Source: Bacillota bacterium (GTDB lineage: Bacteria; Bacillota; Clostridia; Acetivibrionales; DSM-1351). Taken from it: a DNA stretch of 64,000 nucleotides. The stretch covers positions 1 through 64,000 of the forward strand of contig JAEWSZ010000171.1 in assembly GCA_023397905.1 (NCBI GenBank), written 5' to 3'. How positions within the stretch are numbered: the first letter of the stretch is position 1; every line of letters starts with the position of its first letter. The position numbers were made by a program, and so were the translations under genes. The notes below the pieces were generated by a model. The model worked only from the letters and a program-made list of their open reading frames with translations. It had not been told where the DNA came from and ran no database searches. This document shows positions 50,557 through 59,305 of the stretch, one piece after another.

Positions 50557-53127
50557 ATGAAAACTAAAGAAAGGACTGCATCGGGCAAAGGCGAACAGCC
50601 AAAGAAGAAGAAAAAGAAAAGCGCTTCTCCTGCTGCACAGTTTAGCCTTGCAGTTATAAAAACGGTAGTTGTTATCTTCATATCCCTGGGATGTGTTTTT
50701 GCCGGTATAATGGGAGGCGCAGTATTTGCCTGGGTAAAATCCTCAGATCCCATAACCCCTGAACAGTTGAACATAACGAAGCTTACTTCTTTTATATATG
50801 ATAAAGACAGCAAGGAAATAGCACAGATCAAAGGAAGTGAAAACAGAGTACTGGTCGATCATTCGGAAATACCCGACAATATGAGAAACGCGTTCATAGC
50901 CATAGAAGACAAAAATTTCAGAACCCACAATGGAATGGATTTCAAGCGTTTTGTGGGAGCGGGATTCTGGTATGTGGCAACCTTCGGCAACGCACCCTAT
51001 GGCGGCAGTACCATAACACAGCAGTTGGTAAAGAATATTACAGGCAATGAGGAATCCACACCTAAAAGAAAAGTACAGGAAGCCTGGCAGGCAATGCAGC
51101 TTGAAAAGGTGCTTTCAAAGGATCAGATCCTGGATAACTACATGAACCGTATCACTACAGGCTACGGTTGTTACGGCGTTCAGGCAGCCGCAAAAAAATT
51201 CTTTAACAAGGATGTAAAAGACCTGTCCCTGGCCGAGTGCGCAAGTATTGCCGGAATAACGAAATCCCCCGGCCTTTACGACCCTACCCTGGGAGAAGAA
51301 AACAAGGCGCGGAACAAGGAACGTCAGGAGACAATTTTAGGTGAAATGCTGGATCAAGGCTATATTTCCCAGAATGAGCATGATGAAGCCGTAGCCGAGA
51401 CTCTGAAATTCTATGAGGGTAGCCAGGAAGAAACTTCTACAACCAGCAACGTACAGAGCTATTTTGTGGACTATGTTATCACCCAGGTTAAGAAAGACCT
51501 GATGGAGCAGTACAAATTGTCCGACGATGAAGCAGGACTAAGAATATATAATAACGGTTTGAAAATATATACCACACAGGATTCCGACGTCCAGAAGGTA
51601 ATGGATGAAGAATTTACAAATATAAATAATTTTCCTGCCAACAAGACAATAAGCAATCCCGATATGCAGGCGCAGGCCGCAATGCTGATATTGGATCCTG
51701 CCACAGGGCAGATACGCGGCATGTATGGCTCTTATGGCCAAAAGACCGGAAACTTTACCCTGAACAGGGCCACCTCCATGAAAAGGCAGCCCGGCTCCAG
51801 TTTCAAGCCGCTGGCAGTATACGGTCCGGCCATTGACCTGGGCATTATAACCCCTGCGACCGCTGTTGACGACGTTCCCACATATATGGATACCAGGAAC
51901 CCCAACACTCCGTATCCCCGAAATGTGGAATCCGGTACCTATGAAGGCCTTATGCCCATAAGAAGGGCAATAACAAAATCCCAGAACGTAGTTGCGGCAA
52001 AGGTCTGGAAGGATTATCTCGGTGTTCAGAATTCTCTGGATTACCTAAAGAAGATCCACATAGACAGGCCCAACGAAGGCTATGTGTCCATGGCTCTGGG
52101 AGGACTGAATGAAGGCGTCAATCCCCTTCAGATGGCGGCCGCCTACGTGCCTTTTGACAATAAAGGCGTCTATCTGGAGCCTATAGCATACACACAGGTC
52201 ACAGACGAAAAGGGAAATGTCCTGCTGGACAAGAAAAAGGACCAGGAAAGCAACATAGCCTATAAGGAGTCTACATCCTTTCTCATGACCAGCATGATGA
52301 GAGATGTTGTCACAAGCGGAACTGCTTCCGGTCAGGTTCCTGGTACAAATTTAAGATACGGCCAGGTTAAAAACAGCGCCGGCAAGATCATTCCAACTGC
52401 CGGAAAGACAGGTACCACAAGCGATAATTATGACAAATGGTTCGTTGGCTACTCTCCCTACTATGTGGGAGCAACCTGGTACGGATATAACTATCCTAAA
52501 TCCTTGAAGAGTGCGGAATACAATCAATCCTTGCTGCTGTGGAACAAGGTCATGAACCGTATACACTCCAAGCTGGAGGTCAAGGACTTTGATCCGGCTC
52601 CGGACAACGTTGTAAAAAAATCCGTGTGCATATACTCCGGCAAGGCTCCTGGTCCATATTGCAAAGACGACCCGCGCGGTGATGCCGTAAGGACCGAGTA
52701 TTTTATGAAGGGCACCGAACCCAGCAGCAGTGATATCTGCGATGTTCACGTCAAAGTCAAGGTGGATACAACCAGCAAGGACATATATGGCAGGCCTCTG
52801 CTTGCAAACCCGTACTGTCCTCCAGAAGTAGTCCAGGATAGGGTATTGCTCAAGCGTCCGCTTCCTTTCCTGCCCAAGAATCCCCTTGATACGTCCATTG
52901 CCAAGCAGATAAAGGACTGGATGATATCGCTGCCAGAAGGGGAATATTGTACCATACACGGCCCCGGCACAGTACAGCCGCCTGACTCTTCCACTCAGCC
53001 GCCAACATTTCCAACCGGCGGCGGCTCATCAGAGCCCTCGGATGCCTCACAGCCCGCGGATAATTCCGGCCAGCTGCTGCCTCCCATACAGGACGACAAC
53101 GGGGAACCAATGGATGTGATCCCTTAG
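50557..53127 (+). CDS. Class A penicillin-binding protein (PBP1A-type)
   Basis: The start at 50557 follows GGGAGG by 5 bases; an in-frame ATG 13 codons earlier has no site. The 856-residue protein has a basic cytoplasmic tail with a lysine run, a membrane helix near residues 31-60, a GT51 glycosyltransferase domain with the catalytic glutamate in FIAIEDKNFRTHNG and GGSTITQQLVKN, and a transpeptidase domain with S-x2-K in QPGSSFKP, S-x-N in SQN and K-T-G in AGKTGTT. A Pro/Ser/Thr/Asp-rich tail ends the protein. It builds and cross-links peptidoglycan. It lies 325 bp after the bactofilin gene. That gap holds a GC-rich hairpin near 50460 and no gene. Confidence 0.95.
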   Translation: MKTKERTASGKGEQPKKKKKKSASPAAQFSLAVIKTVVVIFISLGCVFAGIMGGAVFAWVKSSDPITPEQLNITKLTSFIYDKDSKEIAQIKGSENRVLVDHSEIPDNMRNAFIAIEDKNFRTHNGMDFKRFVGAGFWYVATFGNAPYGGSTITQQLVKNITGNEESTPKRKVQEAWQAMQLEKVLSKDQILDNYMNRITTGYGCYGVQAAAKKFFNKDVKDLSLAECASIAGITKSPGLYDPTLGEENKARNKERQETILGEMLDQGYISQNEHDEAVAETLKFYEGSQEETSTTSNVQSYFVDYVITQVKKDLMEQYKLSDDEAGLRIYNNGLKIYTTQDSDVQKVMDEEFTNINNFPANKTISNPDMQAQAAMLILDPATGQIRGMYGSYGQKTGNFTLNRATSMKRQPGSSFKPLAVYGPAIDLGIITPATAVDDVPTYMDTRNPNTPYPRNVESGTYEGLMPIRRAITKSQNVVAAKVWKDYLGVQNSLDYLKKIHIDRPNEGYVSMALGGLNEGVNPLQMAAAYVPFDNKGVYLEPIAYTQVTDEKGNVLLDKKKDQESNIAYKESTSFLMTSMMRDVVTSGTASGQVPGTNLRYGQVKNSAGKIIPTAGKTGTTSDNYDKWFVGYSPYYVGATWYGYNYPKSLKSAEYNQSLLLWNKVMNRIHSKLEVKDFDPAPDNVVKKSVCIYSGKAPGPYCKDDPRGDAVRTEYFMKGTEPSSSDICDVHVKVKVDTTSKDIYGRPLLANPYCPPEVVQDRVLLKRPLPFLPKNPLDTSIAKQIKDWMISLPEGEYCTIHGPGTVQPPDSSTQPPTFPTGGGSSEPSDASQPADNSGQLLPPIQDDNGEPMDVIP

Positions 53128-53166
53128 AATGCAGGAGTCAGAATCCTGAAATCAGAATAAAAGCAC
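53127..53166. repeat. Short intergenic repeat, CAGGAGTCAGAATC type
   Basis: Directly after the PBP stop codon the words GCAGGAGTCAGAATCCTGAA and ATCAGAATAAAA occur. The same words are seen at 44160-44450, 55075-55112 and 62797-62930. Confidence 0.55.
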
Positions 53167-53202
53167 AAAAGCGGAAGTCAGAGATCCTGGCTTCCGCTTT
53201 TT
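53167..53202. terminator. Bidirectional terminator between the PBP and proB genes
   Basis: AAAAGCGGAAG (53167-53177) pairs with CTTCCGCTTTT (53191-53201), with T-run on one side and A-run on the other. It serves the convergent PBP and proB genes. Confidence 0.85.
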
Positions 53203-53266
53203 AAATCAGAAATAGACTGGTAAAATTAAAATAACAAAAATATCACCGGTCCTCTCGCACTAATTT

Positions 53267-54085
53267 CTACTCTCTCCCCACAAAAACCGTACCTATCTCC
53301 TGGCCGTTTATGATGTCCATGACCGCCTCGGGATGGCTCCCGTTGGTCAGAATAACGTTTACCCCGGCTTTTGTTGCTATCTTGGCGGCCTTGAGCTTGG
53401 TCACCATTCCTCCCGTGCCCCGTTTTGTTCCGGCCCCGTCCGCAAAGCGCTCTATCTCCGGTGTGATTTCCCTGATCACCGAAAGCATTTTTGAATTGGG
53501 GTTTTTCCTGGGATCGCAGTCATAAAAGCCGTCAATATCCGATAATATTATCAGCAGATCCGCACGCACAAGCTTTGAAACAATGGCGGACAGGGTATCA
53601 TTTTCACTGAAGGTGTCCTTCTGGCCTACCTTCAATTCCACGATGGATACAGAGTCGTTCTCATTGACTACGGGAACAATGCCTTTTTCCAGCAGTGTCT
53701 CAAATGTGTTCACAACATTCTTCGTGCATCTCTCATCGCTCATTATATCCCTTGTCAGCAGGATCTGGGCCACGGTATGCCCGTATTCCGAAAAGAATTT
53801 GCTGTACATGTGCATAAGCTCGCACTGGCCTACTGCGGCTACAGCCTGCTTTTCGCGTATGGTTTTGGGCCTTTCCGGCAGCTTAAGCTTGTCCACTCCC
53901 ACCCCGATAGCCCCAGAAGTGACCAGGATGACTTCTTTTCCCTGGTTGGATAAATCCGATATGATCCTGGCCAATTTATCTATACGGGTAAAATTTATTT
54001 TTCCGGTTTCATAAGTCAGGGTTGAAGTCCCCACCTTGATGACTATACGGTGTGCGTCTTTCAAATCCGCTCTTTTAAAGTCCAT
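53267..54085 (-). CDS. proB: Glutamate 5-kinase, short form without PUA domain
   Basis: The start at 54085 follows GGAG by 5 bases; an ATG 7 codons earlier is less likely. The 272-residue amino-acid kinase has IVIKVGTSTLTYETGKINFT at residue 15, VILVTSGAIGVGVDKL near 53, VPVVNENDSVS near 146, DLLIILSDIDGFYDCDP near 178, and GTGGMVTKLKAAKIATKAGV near 223. It phosphorylates glutamate with ATP in proline synthesis. The PUA domain of the E. coli enzyme is missing, as is common in Firmicutes. No proA is nearby. Confidence 0.93.
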   Translation of the reverse strand: MDFKRADLKDAHRIVIKVGTSTLTYETGKINFTRIDKLARIISDLSNQGKEVILVTSGAIGVGVDKLKLPERPKTIREKQAVAAVGQCELMHMYSKFFSEYGHTVAQILLTRDIMSDERCTKNVVNTFETLLEKGIVPVVNENDSVSIVELKVGQKDTFSENDTLSAIVSKLVRADLLIILSDIDGFYDCDPRKNPNSKMLSVIREITPEIERFADGAGTKRGTGGMVTKLKAAKIATKAGVNVILTNGSHPEAVMDIINGQEIGTVFVGRE

Positions 54086-54128
54086 TTTATCTCCATTCCG
54101 CAACATCCCTTATTCTCCTATGCCCCAT

Positions 54129-54164
54129 AAAAAAAGAATATATAGTATATTATATATTCTTTTT
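54129..54164 (-). terminator. Terminator of the PAP2-type phosphatase gene
   Basis: AGAATATATA pairs with TATATATTCT around GTATAT. On the minus strand TTTTTTTATG follows. It lies 20-55 bp after the stop codon at 54185 and just upstream of proB. Confidence 0.75.
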
Positions 54165-54184
54165 CTTATTTTTTCTACAAATGC

Positions 54185-54874
54185 TTAAGTATCCCCGTCC
54201 AAATATGTTTTCCGCTTCTGCGGCAACAGCCTTTGCAGTTCGCTTAGCTTTCTCATAACCCGCTCATTTTCAAACACCCAGAACAGAATGATGCCCAGAG
54301 CGGTCGATGCCAGAGCATCCAATACACTGTGCTGCTTTATAAAAAGCGTGGACATGTAAATCAACACGCATATGATGCCGGTGGTTACTTTCAGCGGCGC
54401 TCCCTTCTTATGCCTGAACAGGAACAGCGTTATTAAAATGGTGTCCAGCATATGAATGCTCGGAAAACAATTGTAGGGCCTGTCGTCACTGTATATGTCC
54501 AATACCAGCCTTTGAAGCCCATTGGTTCCCGGCACATGCGGACGCGGCACTGTCGTGGGATAAAAGAAATATATGACGAAGCAGACCGCCATACCCGTCA
54601 ATATGCTGAACAACAGCCTGTAATATGTCTTATAGTCGGCATATGCCAGGGCCAGAAGAGTTCCGAAGGTATACACATACCAGAAGACATAGGGTATGAT
54701 AAACCATTCGTTAAAGGGTATCAGCCTGTCCACAAAGGTGGTGATATCATGCGCTCTTGTGGTGGTCAGGTTTATAAAGAAGTACATTCCCTGGGCCAGG
54801 GGTATCAAAAGCATAAAAAGGACTCTCTGCAGGTAACCCGGACGTCCGTTGCATCTCAACAAATCACTGTTCAT
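54185..54874 (-). CDS. PAP2-family membrane phosphatase
   Basis: The 229-residue protein has five or six hydrophobic segments. The PAP2 motifs are partly visible: P-x-V-PRPHVPGTNG near 112 (K-x6-R-P-like), YNCFPSIHMLDTILIT near 135 (PSxH, with the catalytic histidine), and LFIKQHSVLDALASTALGI near 180 (H-x3-D). It may dephosphorylate isoprenoid or phospholipid pyrophosphates at the membrane. The resemblance is to the inositolphosphotransferase-like (AUR1-type) group. GGAGG precedes the ATG. It stands alone. Confidence 0.85.
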   Translation of the reverse strand: MNSDLLRCNGRPGYLQRVLFMLLIPLAQGMYFFINLTTTRAHDITTFVDRLIPFNEWFIIPYVFWYVYTFGTLLALAYADYKTYYRLLFSILTGMAVCFVIYFFYPTTVPRPHVPGTNGLQRLVLDIYSDDRPYNCFPSIHMLDTILITLFLFRHKKGAPLKVTTGIICVLIYMSTLFIKQHSVLDALASTALGIILFWVFENERVMRKLSELQRLLPQKRKTYLDGDT

Positions 54875-54960
54875 AGTTTTGCCTCCGTGTAAATTGTTAT
54901 CGGCAAAACATTATACGACATAATTTGCTGAATGTTTGCATTTTTCCCGGAAATAATAAA

Positions 54961-55011
54961 GGAGGTCCAAGAGCCGATGGATAGCTCGTATCAATCAGGT
55001 CTCAGACCTCC
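54961..55011. other. Unclassified long hairpin
   Basis: GGAGGTC (54961-54967) pairs with GACCTCC (55005-55011). Inside are GAGC/GCTC (54971-54974, 54984-54987) and the unpaired CAATCAGGTCTCA, which is also present in the loop of the terminator at 44505-44553. It may be part of a transcript that ends in the terminator at 55045, or be an RNA of its own. Confidence 0.4.
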
Positions 55012-55044
55012 AGGACTAATGTCCGATTTGTTATTTTATAAGTT

Positions 55045-55070
55045 AAGGCCGGCAAAAATTTGCCGGCCTT
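55045..55070 (-). terminator. Terminator of the GGGtGRT gene
   Basis: AAGGCCGGCAAA pairs with TTTGCCGGCCTT around AA, a 12-bp stem. It lies 43-68 bp after the stop codon at 55113; a copy of the short ATTCTGA-type repeat (55075-55112) is in between. Confidence 0.75.
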
Positions 55071-55112
55071 CCTTCATTCTGATTTCAGAACTCTGAGTTC
55101 TGACTCCTGAAA

Positions 55113-56111
55113 TTACTTTGTGCTTTCTTCAACTGCAACAGCCACTGCAACGGTAGCTCCAACCATTGGGTTGTTGCCCATACCGATGAGGCCCATCATT
55201 TCAACATGGGCGGGAACTGAGGATGAACCTGCGAACTGTGCATCTCCGTGCATTCTGCCCATGGAGTCTGTCAAGCCGTAGGAAGCAGGTCCGGCAGCCA
55301 TGTTGTCTGGATGCAGGGTTCTTCCTGTTCCTCCGCCTGAAGCAACCGAGAAGTAGTTCTTTCCGTTTTCATAGGACCACTTCTTGTAGGTTCCCGCAAC
55401 CAGGTGCTGGAATCTTGTTGGATTGGTTGAGTTACCGGTGATGGAAACGTCAACGTTTTCCTTTATCATTATGGCAACGCCTTCAAGTACGTCATTTGCG
55501 CCGTAAACTCTTACCTTTGCCTTGTCTCCGTTGGAGTATGCCTTAGTCTTAACAACATTTAAAGTGCTGGTTGAGAAATCATAGTCGGTTTCAACATATG
55601 TAAAACCGTTAACCCTTGAAATTATATAAGCTGCGTCCTTTCCAAGTCCGTTCAATATAACCTGGAGAGGTTCCTTTCTGACCTTGTTGGCTGTCTTTGC
55701 GATTCCTATTGCGCCTTCGGCGGCTGCAAAGGATTCATGTCCAGCCAGGAAGCAGAAGCACTTCGTCTCTTCCTTAAGAAGCATTGAAGCAAGATTTCCG
55801 TGACCTAAGCCAACTTTTCTTGAATCAGCAACCGAACCGGGAATGCAGAAAGCCTGCAGGCCAAGGCCGATGGCTTCCGCAGCTTGCGCAGCGTTCTTTA
55901 TGCCCTTTTTGATTGCTATACCGCAGCCAAGTGTATACGCCCATACTGCATTTTCAAATGCTATGGTCTGAACTCCTCTGACTATCGAATCCACATCTAT
56001 GCCTTTAGCAGTACAGACCTCTTTTACTTCCTCAAGGCTCTTAAATCCATACTCGGCTAAACATTTTTCTATTTGAGCTATTCTTCTTTCATAACCTTCA
56101 AATCTAACCAC
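55113..56111 (-). CDS. GGGtGRT protein
   Basis: The start is the GTG at 56111, 4 bases after GAGAGGTGAT. The 332-residue protein carries the eponymous motif SGGGTGRTLHPDNMAAGPAS near residue 264. Other conserved stretches are YTLGCGIAIKKGIKNAAQAA near residue 59 and CFLAGHESFAAAEGAIGIAK near residue 120. The family is restricted mostly to anaerobes and its function is unproven; it is always next to a NifU-like scaffold. Here it follows that gene by 21 bp. I infer a role in Fe-S or related cofactor chemistry. Confidence 0.9.
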   Translation of the reverse strand: MVRFEGYERRIAQIEKCLAEYGFKSLEEVKEVCTAKGIDVDSIVRGVQTIAFENAVWAYTLGCGIAIKKGIKNAAQAAEAIGLGLQAFCIPGSVADSRKVGLGHGNLASMLLKEETKCFCFLAGHESFAAAEGAIGIAKTANKVRKEPLQVILNGLGKDAAYIISRVNGFTYVETDYDFSTSTLNVVKTKAYSNGDKAKVRVYGANDVLEGVAIMIKENVDVSITGNSTNPTRFQHLVAGTYKKWSYENGKNYFSVASGGGTGRTLHPDNMAAGPASYGLTDSMGRMHGDAQFAGSSSVPAHVEMMGLIGMGNNPMVGATVAVAVAVEESTK

Positions 56112-56132
56112 AGTTATCACCTCTCTTATTAA

Positions 56133-56825
56133 TTATTCATGTCTCGGATCTATTATCTTTGCCGCTTCGTCATATCTGCCGTATGTACCGATATTCTTTT
56201 CATAAGCTTCCTTTGGATCTGTGCCCTTTTTGATCATGTCCATCATCTTTCCGAGGTGCACAAATTTGTAGCCTATTATTTCGTTATCGCTGTCCAGAGC
56301 AATATTCAGTATATAACCCTCGGCCATTTCGAGATATCTTACGCCTTTAGCCTTTGTGGCAAACATTGTTCCAACCTGTGAGCGCAAGCCCTTGCCCAGG
56401 TCCTCGAGACCGGCGCCAATTGGAAGACCGCCTTCCGAAAAAGCCGACTGTGTTCTGCCGTATGCCAGCTGCTTGAAGATTTCTCTCATTGCAACGTTTA
56501 TAGCGTCACAGACAAGGTCTGTATTTAATGCTTCGAGGATTGTTTTTCCCTGCAGTATTTCAGCTGCCATAGCCGCCGAATGGGTCATCCCCGAACATCC
56601 GATGGTCTCGACAAGAGATTCTTCGATAATACCATCCTTAACGTTCAATGTCAGTTTGCAGGTTCCCTGCTGAGGTGCACACCAGCCTATGCCGTGTGAA
56701 AGACCTGAAATATCCTTGATTTCTTTCGCTTTGACCCACTTACCCTCTTCAGGTATCGGAGCCGGACCATGTTCTGGACCTTTTTTTACAACACACATAT
56801 TCTCAACTTCATGTGAGTAATTCAT
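56133..56825 (-). CDS. NifU-like iron-sulfur cluster assembly scaffold protein
   Basis: The 230-residue protein has conserved cysteines in SHGIGWCAPQQGTCKLTLNV near residue 43 and ETIGCSGMTHSAAMAAEIL near residue 74, the NifU/IscU-type scaffold pattern that could bind a transient cluster. The pattern QSAFSEGGLPIGAGLEDLGK near 131 is specific to the subgroup paired with GGGtGRT proteins. It is the first gene of the pair; a strong GGGGG site precedes the ATG and structured DNA lies upstream at 56864-56984. Confidence 0.85.
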   Translation of the reverse strand: MNYSHEVENMCVVKKGPEHGPAPIPEEGKWVKAKEIKDISGLSHGIGWCAPQQGTCKLTLNVKDGIIEESLVETIGCSGMTHSAAMAAEILQGKTILEALNTDLVCDAINVAMREIFKQLAYGRTQSAFSEGGLPIGAGLEDLGKGLRSQVGTMFATKAKGVRYLEMAEGYILNIALDSDNEIIGYKFVHLGKMMDMIKKGTDPKEAYEKNIGTYGRYDEAAKIIDPRHE

Positions 56826-56863
56826 TTGACTGCCCCCTTCACATAACTATTTAAAATTTAGTA

Positions 56864-56896
56864 GGGATGTTAAAAATGGTGTCCATTTTTCATCCC
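56864..56896 (-). promoter_or_regulatory. Long interrupted hairpin in the leader of the NifU-like gene
   Basis: GGGATG-TT-AAAAATGG pairs with CCATTTTT-CATCCC around TGT (14 paired bases with a two-base bulge). It lies 40-70 bp before the ATG and has no T-run after it on the minus strand, so it is not a simple terminator. It may be an operator or a regulatory RNA hairpin. Confidence 0.5.
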
Positions 56897-56930
56897 TTAT
56901 TAGCCTTTTTAATATGTTGTATTCTGCTTT

Positions 56931-56984
56931 AAACGCATCTGCAGAAAATTTTCCGAAATGCAGAAAAATTACCTTCGTGCGTTT
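56931..56984 (-). promoter_or_regulatory. Nested inverted repeats upstream of the NifU-like gene
   Basis: The outer arms AAACGCA (56931-56937) and TGCGTTT (56978-56984) enclose the inner arms TCTGCA (56938-56943) and TGCAGA (56959-56964). The region 56826-57202 holds no gene. I could not assign a known riboswitch class. Confidence 0.35.
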
Positions 56985-57202
56985 CAACAAGGCTTGCCTC
57001 GTTTAATGCCTGGATATTATGAAGGCAAAACAAAAAGCTGATACATAAATAAACTTTTTATTAAGAAATTTATTTATGGGAAGTTTACTTCTGAAGAAGT
57101 GCTCTTCTCGATACCAGCATATATTATACCACATTTATATTGTTTGGTAAGTAGTATTTTGTTAAAAAATCTACTATATTGTAATAAATCTTTGTTTTTT
57201 TC

Positions 57203-59281
57203 TTAACAGTCAATGCGGCGGCTCATTTTTTCCGCAAGCTGATAGAATAATTGCTGGCTGTCCAGCTCTTCCCCGCCTTTTCCGGCCGCCTTTGAATATG
57301 AGCCGTCTGGATTCAGCAGCCTCGCCTTCACATTGTCCTTCAGGCATATTCTCAGTATATCCAGGATCTTTTCCCTGGCCTCTTCATCCTCCACCGAAAA
57401 CAGAAGCTCCACCCTCCTGTCCAGATTCCTGGTCATCCAGTCGGCGCTTGAGAGAAACGTGAGCTCGGCTCCCCCGTTGTAGAAGTAATAAATCCTGCTG
57501 TGCTCCAGATATCTTCCTACAATGCTCCTCACCCTGATATTTTCACTGATTCCTGGCAAGCCGGGCCGCAGGCAGCATATCCCCCTGACTATGAGATCTA
57601 TTTCCACTCCCGCGCAGGAGGCTTCATACAGGGCATCAATGATGCTTTCGTCCACCAGTGAATTCATTTTGGCGATGATCCTGGCCTTTTCACCCCTGCG
57701 GGCGTTCTCCTCTTCCCTTTTGATGAGTTTCATAAATTTGTCCCGTATATTCATGGGAGAAATTGCGGTCTTGTACAGATTCGACGGAATGGAATAGCCT
57801 GAAAGCATATTGAACAAAGCCGAAGCGTCCGCGCCCATGTACGGGTTTGAGGTAAACAGGCCCAGGTCGGTGTATATCTTGGCGGTCACGTCATTATAGT
57901 TTCCCGTCCCCATGTGCACATAGCGTTTTAGGCCCTTTTCCTCCCGCCTCACAATCAGCAGCACCTTGCAGTGGGTCTTGAGCCCCACCAGGCCGTATAT
58001 CACGTGGCAGCCGGCTTTTTCAAGCCTCTTTGCCCATATTATGTTGTTCTGTTCATCAAACCTGGCTTTAAGTTCAACCAGCACCGTCACCTGTTTTCCG
58101 TTCTCTGCCGCCCTCACCAGCTCCTCTATGATGGGCGATCTTCCGCTGACTCTGTACAGGGTCTGCTTTATGGCCAGCACCTCCGGGTCGTTGGCCGCCT
58201 GCCTCACCAGCTCTATTATTGGATCAAAGGCTTCATATGGGTGATGGACCAGCACATCCTTTTTCGATATCAGTTCAAAAATATTTTCACTGCAGGCGAA
58301 GTCAGCGTTCTGAAAAGGAGGGGACGGCAGATATTTCAGGCTGTCATAGCCCTTCAGGTCATAAAATTTCATCAGGTAGGTAAGGTCCACAGGCCCGTCC
58401 ACCACAAACAGTTTATCCCTGCTGACCTCTATCTCATCCTCCAGTATACCCAGAAGCCGTTCTTCTATATTTTTTTCAACCTCCAGCCTGGCGGCGGCCC
58501 CCCATTTTCTCTGCTTCAAGGAGTCCTCAATGGTGCTGAGCAGGTCCTCCGACTCTTCCTCGTCCAGCGTCAGATCCGCATTTCTCGTTATCCTGTAACA
58601 GCTTGCCGATATGATGTTGTGGCCCGTAAAAAGAGAATCCAGCTTCATTTTGATCACATCCTCAAGCAGGATAAAATTCCGTCTTCCCTGGGAGCCAGGC
58701 AATTCGATCAACCTGTCCAGCACCGAAGGCACCTGCACGGTGGCAAACAGCGGCTCATCCTCCTGGGCCTCCTCCTTGTCCTGCAAAAGGATTGCTATAT
58801 TCAGCGTTTTATTTAATATCAGCGGGAAGGGCCTTCCCTGGTCAACCACCATTGGCGTCAGAACAGGAAGCACATTCGTCTGGTAGTAACTCTCAATAAA
58901 CAATTTCTGTTCCTCATCCAGCTCACTCCAGCGGACCGGGAATACTCCATGGCTCTGCATCTCTATCAGCAGGGCGTTATTATAACAGCTGTAAATCTCC
59001 GCAAACATGTCCTGTATCTTCGCCAGTATTCTCTGCACCTGTTCCCGCGGAGTCAGCCCCGAAATATCTGTCCTGTTTATGCCCGCAATTACCTGTTCGT
59101 ACAGCGGCGCCACTCTTACCATAAAGAATTCGTCCAGATTGGCACAGGTTATAACCAGGAATTTCAGCCTTTCAAAAAGAGGATTTGCAAAATCCCGTGC
59201 TTCGTCAAAGACCTTCCTGTTAAATTCCAGCCAGCTCAATTCGCGGTTTATATATCTGCTTCCGGCATTCAAATCATGCAT
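57203..59281 (-). CDS. ppk1: Polyphosphate kinase 1
   Basis: The 692-residue enzyme has the PPK1 order of domains: YINRELSWLEFNRKVFDEAR at the start, a central PHP-like head, the first phospholipase-D-type catalytic region with HHPYEAFDPIIELVR near residue 346, KQTLYRVSG near 371 and LKTHCKVLLIVRRE near 430 with the autophosphorylated histidine, then HMGTGNYND near 449, and LTFLSSADWMTRNLDRRVEL near 600. It makes polyphosphate from ATP. GGGAGAG lies 8 bases from the ATG. It follows a ppx/gppA gene by 24 bp, so the two are one operon. Confidence 0.95.
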   Translation of the reverse strand: MHDLNAGSRYINRELSWLEFNRKVFDEARDFANPLFERLKFLVITCANLDEFFMVRVAPLYEQVIAGINRTDISGLTPREQVQRILAKIQDMFAEIYSCYNNALLIEMQSHGVFPVRWSELDEEQKLFIESYYQTNVLPVLTPMVVDQGRPFPLILNKTLNIAILLQDKEEAQEDEPLFATVQVPSVLDRLIELPGSQGRRNFILLEDVIKMKLDSLFTGHNIISASCYRITRNADLTLDEEESEDLLSTIEDSLKQRKWGAAARLEVEKNIEERLLGILEDEIEVSRDKLFVVDGPVDLTYLMKFYDLKGYDSLKYLPSPPFQNADFACSENIFELISKKDVLVHHPYEAFDPIIELVRQAANDPEVLAIKQTLYRVSGRSPIIEELVRAAENGKQVTVLVELKARFDEQNNIIWAKRLEKAGCHVIYGLVGLKTHCKVLLIVRREEKGLKRYVHMGTGNYNDVTAKIYTDLGLFTSNPYMGADASALFNMLSGYSIPSNLYKTAISPMNIRDKFMKLIKREEENARRGEKARIIAKMNSLVDESIIDALYEASCAGVEIDLIVRGICCLRPGLPGISENIRVRSIVGRYLEHSRIYYFYNGGAELTFLSSADWMTRNLDRRVELLFSVEDEEAREKILDILRICLKDNVKARLLNPDGSYSKAAGKGGEELDSQQLFYQLAEKMSRRIDC

Positions 59282-59305
59282 GCATGTTACTCTCCCTGTT
59301 TTGAT

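Noticed and set aside
45997..58820. Several long open frames antisense to the chemotaxis receptor, PBP, ppk and other core genes
   Set aside because: They are shadows caused by codon bias of real genes on the other strand and have no start sites or family features.
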